10,727 bases of DNA from Candidatus Sifarchaeum subterraneum (lineage in GTDB: Archaea > Asgardarchaeota > Sifarchaeia > Sifarchaeales > Sifarchaeaceae), in assembly GCA_016292335.1 (NCBI GenBank), contig JAECRX010000296.1, forward strand, positions 1-10,727, read 5' to 3'. Below, one piece after another: positions 6,808-10,727 of the stretch (the first letter of the stretch is position 1; the number at the start of each line of letters is the position of its first letter). The notes beneath the pieces were generated by a model. It saw nothing but the letters and a program-made list of their open reading frames with translations. It made no database searches and was not told where the DNA came from. A program made the translations under genes and the position numbers.

Positions 6808-8517
6808 ATGGACGAATTAATCATAAAAAATGGATTCGTTTACGACCCTTTAAACAATATAAATGGCGAACAATTAGATATCTTCATAAAAAACGGCAAA
6901 ATCGTTTCAGAAGTGGGAGCTGATGCAACAGTTATTGACGCAAAAAATAAAATAATAATGCCTGGTGGTATTGACGGTCATAGTCATATAGCAGGTGCAA
7001 AAGTGAGTATGGGAAGGCTACTGCGACCAGAGGACATTAGACGCGGAGTCCGCGCAAAAACTAAAATAACGAGATCAGAAAGTGGAGTTTCCGTACCTAC
7101 CACATTCAGTATAGGTTACCGCTATGCTCGAATGGGTTATACAACCGTATTCGAACCAGCTATGCCACCATTGAAGGCAAGACACACTCATGAAGAATTA
7201 GCTGACACACCCATTGTAGACAAAGGAGCATTCCCCTTACTCGGATCAAACTGGATGGTTTTTCACTATTTAAAACAGCAAGAAATAGAAAAATGTGCAG
7301 CTTTTGTCGCATGGATGCTAAATGCGACAAAGGGTTTCGCTATTAAACTGGTAAATCCAGCAGGACTTGAATCCTGGAATTGGGGTGGAAATATCAGAGA
7401 CATTGATACCCCAGTCGAATTTTGGGATGTAACTCCGAGAGAAGTAATCACTGGATTGGCAAAAGTTAACGAGCTTTTGGGGCTTCCACACTCAATTCAC
7501 GTTCATTTCAATAATATAGGAAGACCAGGTAATTTTAAAACAACTATTGAATCCTTTGACGCATGTAGAGAAAACAAAAATCCAGGAGTAGAGAGAAACC
7601 AAGTAATCCACGGAACCCACATACAGTTTAATGGATACGGTGGCGATTCGTGGAAAAGCTTTGCAAGCGGAGGTCTTGAAATAGCTGATTGGGTAAATAA
7701 GAACGATCACGTAACACTTGATGTCGGACAAGTGGTTTTCAGCAATACCACAACAATGACTGCCGACGGACCTCTGGAGTATTATCTACACACTCTAAAT
7801 CATTTGAAATGGACAAATGGAGATGTCGAAATAGAAACCAGTAGCGGTGTTGTTCCGCTCATCTATAAACGAAAAAATCCTGTTTCAGCCATTCAATGGA
7901 CTATTGGGCTAGAGCTACTTCTTGGAATTGAAGATCCATGGAAAGTCATGTTAAGTACTGATCACCCCAATGGAGGGCCATTTACAAGATATCCAGAGAT
8001 AATTGCGTGGCTCATGTCCCAAGAATATCGTAATGATACACTGAAGTCCGCTCATAAAAGAGCTGGAAAAAGAAGTGGCCTTGCAACCCTAGACCGAGAA
8101 TACAGCCTTTTTGAGATAGCAATAGTAACACGCGCTACCCAAGCAAAAGCCTTAGGCATCAACTATATGAAAGGTCACTTAGGTGTCGGTGCAGATGCAG
8201 ACGTAGCTATCTACGATTTGGACAAAGAATCGAAAGATCCAAAAGAGATAATGAAAGCATTTTCAAATACACTCTATACAATTAAAGGTGGAGAAGTCGT
8301 CGCGAAAAATGGAGAGATTGTAAGCACACCAATGGGAAGAACGCTCTATTTGAATGTCAAAGTGGATCCCAGTTTGGAGAATACAATGCTCAAAGAATTT
8401 TCAGATATATTCAGAAGAAACTATTCTGTAAATATGGCAAACTATCCTGTTCAACCGATACCATCTTATCTGCCTTTACCGAAAGAGATTAAACTCGATG
8501 CCACTCATGTGGCATAA
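6808..8517 (+). CDS. fwdA: Formylmethanofuran dehydrogenase subunit A
   Basis: FwdA is the amidohydrolase-type, dinuclear-zinc subunit of formyl-MFR dehydrogenase. It condenses formate, delivered from the FwdB site, with methanofuran to make formylmethanofuran, or runs in reverse. From ATG 6808 the protein has 569 residues, the normal family length. It opens MDELIIKNGFVYDPL, a typical FwdA N-terminus. Metal and catalytic residues are in place: GHSH (H58, H60), AIKLVNP with the lysine expected to be carboxylated (K180), the histidine-rich IHVHFNN (about 231-233) and HGTHIQFNGYG (H268, H271), and STDHPNGG with the catalytic-type Asp385. An in-frame ATG at 6799 would add three residues (MSE) but has no SD. 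It is the first gene of the plus-strand fwd operon, divergent from the hdr cluster. A 101-base spacer with hairpins separates it from fwdD. No sign of damage. Confidence 0.97.
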   Translation: MDELIIKNGFVYDPLNNINGEQLDIFIKNGKIVSEVGADATVIDAKNKIIMPGGIDGHSHIAGAKVSMGRLLRPEDIRRGVRAKTKITRSESGVSVPTTFSIGYRYARMGYTTVFEPAMPPLKARHTHEELADTPIVDKGAFPLLGSNWMVFHYLKQQEIEKCAAFVAWMLNATKGFAIKLVNPAGLESWNWGGNIRDIDTPVEFWDVTPREVITGLAKVNELLGLPHSIHVHFNNIGRPGNFKTTIESFDACRENKNPGVERNQVIHGTHIQFNGYGGDSWKSFASGGLEIADWVNKNDHVTLDVGQVVFSNTTTMTADGPLEYYLHTLNHLKWTNGDVEIETSSGVVPLIYKRKNPVSAIQWTIGLELLLGIEDPWKVMLSTDHPNGGPFTRYPEIIAWLMSQEYRNDTLKSAHKRAGKRSGLATLDREYSLFEIAIVTRATQAKALGINYMKGHLGVGADADVAIYDLDKESKDPKEIMKAFSNTLYTIKGGEVVAKNGEIVSTPMGRTLYLNVKVDPSLENTMLKEFSDIFRRNYSVNMANYPVQPIPSYLPLPKEIKLDATHVA

Positions 8518-8562
8518 ACTTCTCAACTCAAGCTTTTTATTTAGATAAGAAAGGTCAGGGAT

Positions 8563-8607
8563 TCTTTCAATAATGAAAGATTATCGATATAGAAAAAATT
8601 CTATCGA
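8563..8607 (+). promoter_or_regulatory. Two tandem hairpins in the fwdA-fwdD spacer
   Basis: The first hairpin is TCTTTCA-ATAA-TGAAAGA (8563-8580), a perfect 7-base stem. The second pairs TCGATATAGAA (8584-8594) with TTCTATCGA (8599-8607), with a 2-base bulge. The 3' arm of the second reaches into GAGGG (8606-8610), the SD of fwdD, 8 bases before its ATG. Folding could tune fwdD translation or mark an RNA processing site. Confidence 0.45.
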
Positions 8608-8618
8608 GGGATTTTTGA

Positions 8619-9020
8619 ATGGGAAATCAAGAGCCTCTTGAAGTTATTTTAATCACAGGAAGAACAATCGAACAAGGATGTTCATTAGAAGGGGGAAAAA
8701 TGACTGATGAATTTATAAAAGCAGCCGGGATTTGTGAACTTGATCCGGAGGATATGAAAAAGTTGAAAATAAAACCAGGAGACAAACTAAAAGTAAAAAC
8801 AAACTTCGGAGAAGTTGTCGTCAGCGCGATTAAAAGCCCACATGAACCTCACCCTGGAATTATTTTTATTCCAATGGGATTGTGGGCCTCACAAGTCATG
8901 GACCCCAATTCGGACAATACGGGAATGCCTACAATGAAAGGTTTAAAAGCAACCGTAGCTGCGACTGAAGAAGAAGTATTAGATGTGAAAGCAATACTAG
9001 AAAAAATTAGGGAATCATAA
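8619..9020 (+). CDS. fwdD: Formylmethanofuran dehydrogenase subunit D
   Basis: FwdD is the small molybdopterin-dinucleotide-binding subunit. It completes the pterin pocket that in other enzymes is the C-terminal domain of the catalytic chain. The 133 residues match the usual size. Visible: ITGRTIEQG near residues 12-20; LKIKPGDKLKVKTNFGEVVV (49-68), the usual beta-barrel segment of this fold; and IPMGLWASQVMDP (84-96) followed by NTGMPTMKG (100-108), the family signature. ATG 8619 follows GAGGG with 8 bases between. The next gene, fwdB, begins 15 bases after the stop, and the two products are expected to form one W- or Mo-pterin unit. A spacer of 101 bases with hairpins separates it from fwdA; a weak TATA-like run near 8533-8545 might allow a separate promoter. 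Confidence 0.95.
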   Translation: MGNQEPLEVILITGRTIEQGCSLEGGKMTDEFIKAAGICELDPEDMKKLKIKPGDKLKVKTNFGEVVVSAIKSPHEPHPGIIFIPMGLWASQVMDPNSDNTGMPTMKGLKATVAATEEEVLDVKAILEKIRES

Positions 9021-9035
9021 AGGAGGAACTAAAAT

Positions 9036-10343
9036 TTGTCTGGGAAATTAATAACTGATGTTGTTTGTCCTTTCTGTGGTGCGTTATGTGATGACATCGA
9101 TTTGCTAATTGAAGATAATAAAATTATTGAAACGAGAAACGCTTGTATCGTTGGAACTCGAAAATTTATGTCATATGAGCCAAGTCATAGAATTCTCAGA
9201 CCCATGATTAGAAATAACGGAGAATTGAAGCCTGTAGACATGGATACAGCAGTTGAGAAAGCCGCGAAAATTTTGCTAAATGCAGATCGTCCACTTCTCT
9301 ACGGATGGGCAAGCACAGAATGTGAGGCACACAAGGTTGGATTAGAACTCGCAGAAGAAATTGGAGGAGTGATAGATAACACTACTACAGTATGTCATGG
9401 CCCATCAGTCTTAGCCGTACAATCTGTAGGTATCCCCTCGACCACCCTTGGAAACATATATACACGAGCAGATTTAGTGATTTATTGGGGATCAAACCCT
9501 ATTCATGCACATCCTCGCCATATGAGCCGTTATTCTACATTCCGACGGGGATTATTCAGAGATAGGGGGGCCAAAGAGCGGAATGTTGTTGTAATTGACC
9601 CAAGAAATACAGATTCAGCACGAACTGCAAACATTTACATTCAAGTAGAACCCAACAAAGATTATGAGTTAATGTGTGCGATCCGTGCTATTTTACGTGA
9701 TAGAGGAGATATTGTACCAGATGAAGTTGCAGGAGTACCAAAGGAAAAGATCATAGAACTAACAAACTTAATGAAGGATTCAAAATATGGAATTATTTTC
9801 TTTGGACTTGGATTAACAATGTCCAAAGGAAAACATCATAATGTCGATATAGCCATTAGATTAACAACTGATTTAAACAAGTTCACAAAGTTCTTGATTA
9901 TGCCAATGCGAGGGCATTATAATGTTACAGGCTTCGGTGCAGTTGCTACATGGACCACGGGATATCCTTATGCTATAGATTTTGCACGTGGCCATCCTTG
10001 GTATAACCCTGGCGAAACTTCAACTCACGAATTGCTCTTGAATGAAGAGGTAGATGCAGCGCTTATAATAGCTGCAGATCCAGTAGCTAATTTCCCAGCC
10101 CAATCGGCTAGACACTTATTTAAAATTCCCCTCATTGCAATAGATCCACATCCGACTCCCACTACAGAAATTGCGGACGTCATATTTCCTCCTGCCATTT
10201 CAGGAATAGAATGCGAAGGAACAGCGTATCGTATGGATAAAGTGCCTATCAGGCTCAGAAAAGTCCTTGAACCACCAGAAGGATGTATCCCCGACAAGGA
10301 AATCATAGAAAGAATTCTAGAAAAAGTTAAGGAACTAAAGTAG
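9036..10343 (+). CDS. fwdB: Formylmethanofuran dehydrogenase subunit B, W/Mo catalytic subunit
   Basis: FwdB is the tungsten- or molybdenum-bis-pterin subunit that reduces CO2 to formate, which passes to FwdA. The 435-residue length is typical. The N-terminal [4Fe-4S] ligands are CPFCGALC (C11, C14, C18) and C37 in NACIVG. The metal ligand is Cys120 in TVCHGPS, encoded by an ordinary TGT codon, so this is not a selenoprotein form. Also seen: YWGSNPIHAHPRHM (about 150-163), VVVIDPRN, MPMRGHYNVTGFG, AADPVANFP and GIECEGTAYRMD, all usual for FwdB. The start is TTG at 9036 with a strong AGGAGG (9021-9026) nine bases upstream; no ATG lies nearby in frame. W and Mo forms cannot be told apart here. 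fwdC, which normally completes the core, and the polyferredoxin subunits are not in the window. Confidence 0.97.
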   Translation: MSGKLITDVVCPFCGALCDDIDLLIEDNKIIETRNACIVGTRKFMSYEPSHRILRPMIRNNGELKPVDMDTAVEKAAKILLNADRPLLYGWASTECEAHKVGLELAEEIGGVIDNTTTVCHGPSVLAVQSVGIPSTTLGNIYTRADLVIYWGSNPIHAHPRHMSRYSTFRRGLFRDRGAKERNVVVIDPRNTDSARTANIYIQVEPNKDYELMCAIRAILRDRGDIVPDEVAGVPKEKIIELTNLMKDSKYGIIFFGLGLTMSKGKHHNVDIAIRLTTDLNKFTKFLIMPMRGHYNVTGFGAVATWTTGYPYAIDFARGHPWYNPGETSTHELLLNEEVDAALIIAADPVANFPAQSARHLFKIPLIAIDPHPTPTTEIADVIFPPAISGIECEGTAYRMDKVPIRLRKVLEPPEGCIPDKEIIERILEKVKELK

Positions 10344-10372
10344 ATAGGATTTATGAATATCGAACAAGAATG

Positions 10373-10420
10373 CACACCTAGTTGTCGGTGTGATGGATCA
10401 CGATTCTCAACAATGTTTTT
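10373..10420 (+). terminator. Possible terminator after fwdB
   Basis: CACACC (10373-10378) and GGTGTG (10387-10392) form a perfect 6-base stem 30 bases after the fwdB stop, and a TTTTT run follows at 10416-10420. The gap between stem and T-run is long. A second inverted repeat, AATGTTT-TT-AAACATT (10412-10427), covers the T-run. Archaeal termination depends mainly on T-runs, so this is only a candidate. Confidence 0.3.
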
Positions 10421-10439
10421 AAACATTTAACCCCTATAT

Positions 10440-10559
10440 TTTTCTGGTGGACACATCCTACCGCTGCGTTTATGAGACATGAGGTCTGTCCGAGTCGGGC
10501 AACGGGGATGCGGGAAGCTTGTTGCCTTGTTGGTGAGTAGTTAACCAAATCCCAGAAAA
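10440..10559 (+). ncRNA. Candidate structured RNA; resembles tnpB 3' end / omega-RNA remnant
   Basis: This segment is visibly richer in G and C than its surroundings. It is closed by TTTTCTGG (10440-10447) and CCAGAAAA (10552-10559). Inside are AGAC/GTCT (10475-10478, 10484-10487), GGCAAC/GTTGCC (10498-10503, 10521-10526) and TTGGT/ACCAA (10530-10534, 10544-10548). The GATGCGGGAAGC string (10507-10518) is of the kind I recall at the 3' end of many IS200/IS605 tnpB genes. There the coding end overlaps the guide-RNA scaffold. One plus frame here ends GMREACCLVGE then TAG at 10538-10540, like TnpB tails. No TnpB zinc finger or nuclease motif is present upstream, so at most a scar or free RNA remains. 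The resemblance is from memory and unsearched. Confidence 0.35.
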
Positions 10560-10727
10560 TTTTCTCACAGATCTCTGAGGTTTAATGCAATTTCTTCAAC
10601 CAAATAGTTTCATTCGACATTTCCTGAAACAGGTAAAAAATAAATGGAAATTTATTATTGATCCAATTTACTTCCTCAGTCAAATCTCCTCTATGTTGAG
10701 TGGCCGACTATCTTACCTTCTCCTTGA
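10560..10727. other. Right-edge non-coding stretch
   Basis: No gene is supported. Small inverted repeats occur: GTTTCA/TGAAAC (10607-10612, 10625-10630) and AATAAAT-GGAA-ATTTATT (10639-10656), the latter with a GGAA tetraloop. On the minus strand one frame stays open for only about 11 codons from the edge, too little to call the end of a neighbouring gene. Confidence 0.4.

Noticed and set aside
7492..7731. Minus-strand open frame inside fwdA
   Set aside because: It is the mirror of a conserved FwdA region with metal-site residues, with no independent coding signs.
9036..10343. Possible selenocysteine form of FwdB
   Set aside because: The active-site position (residue 120) is an ordinary TGT cysteine codon and the frame has no internal TGA.
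10025..10426. A 133-codon minus-strand open frame opposite the end of fwdB
   Set aside because: It lies antisense to strongly conserved fwdB coding sequence, has no recognisable domain and no convincing ribosome binding site.
10690..10727. End of a minus-strand gene entering from the right edge
   Set aside because: Only about 11 open codons are visible with no recognisable motif, so chance cannot be excluded.

Overview
This window is archaeal. It holds formylmethanofuran dehydrogenase genes (fwdA, fwdD, fwdB) next to a cluster of heterodisulfide reductase-type genes (three hdrA paralogues, an hdrC remnant and an mvhD). This is the gene set of the archaeal methyl-branch Wood-Ljungdahl or methanogenic CO2-reduction pathway. 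The DNA is AT-rich, Shine-Dalgarno sites are clear (AGGAGG, GGAGG), and two genes appear to use TTG starts. The lineage cannot be fixed from the sequence; Asgard archaea, Bathyarchaeia or an archaeoglobal/methanogen-related group would all fit.

Layout. Positions 1-6200 (minus strand, transcribed leftward) are one tight operon in the order short QmoA-like HdrA, truncated HdrC, full-length HdrA, MvhD with a duplicated Fe-S tail, and a second long HdrA that runs off the left edge. Spacings are 3-14 bases or a 4-base ATGA overlap. Positions 6214-6807 are a divergent intergenic region of nearly 600 bases with several inverted repeats and no convincing gene. Positions 6808-10343 (plus strand) carry fwdA, fwdD and fwdB. 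After fwdB come a weak terminator-like hairpin and a locally GC-rich, strongly structured segment (about 10440-10559). That segment resembles the 3' end of an IS200/IS605 tnpB gene and its guide-RNA scaffold.

How the parts could work together. Fwd interconverts CO2 and formylmethanofuran using low-potential electrons from ferredoxin or polyferredoxin. HdrA is the flavin subunit of electron-bifurcating or confurcating complexes, and MvhD is the [2Fe-2S] protein that links a hydrogenase or other donor to HdrA. The divergent pairing suggests an Hdr-type electron hub serving Fwd. No hdrB, no complete hdrC, no hydrogenase subunits and no fwdC/F/G are visible, so the window shows an incomplete or non-canonical module: three HdrA-type flavoproteins with one MvhD-ferredoxin protein and no complete site for heterodisulfide chemistry.

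Oddities. The short HdrA has an SD and promoter but no ordinary start codon ahead of its FAD motif. HdrC stops exactly where its second cluster motif should begin, and the -1 frame restores cysteines there. MvhD carries a tandem duplication of about 65 residues around CX2CX2CX3C motifs. The tail after fwdB looks like a mobile-element RNA scar.
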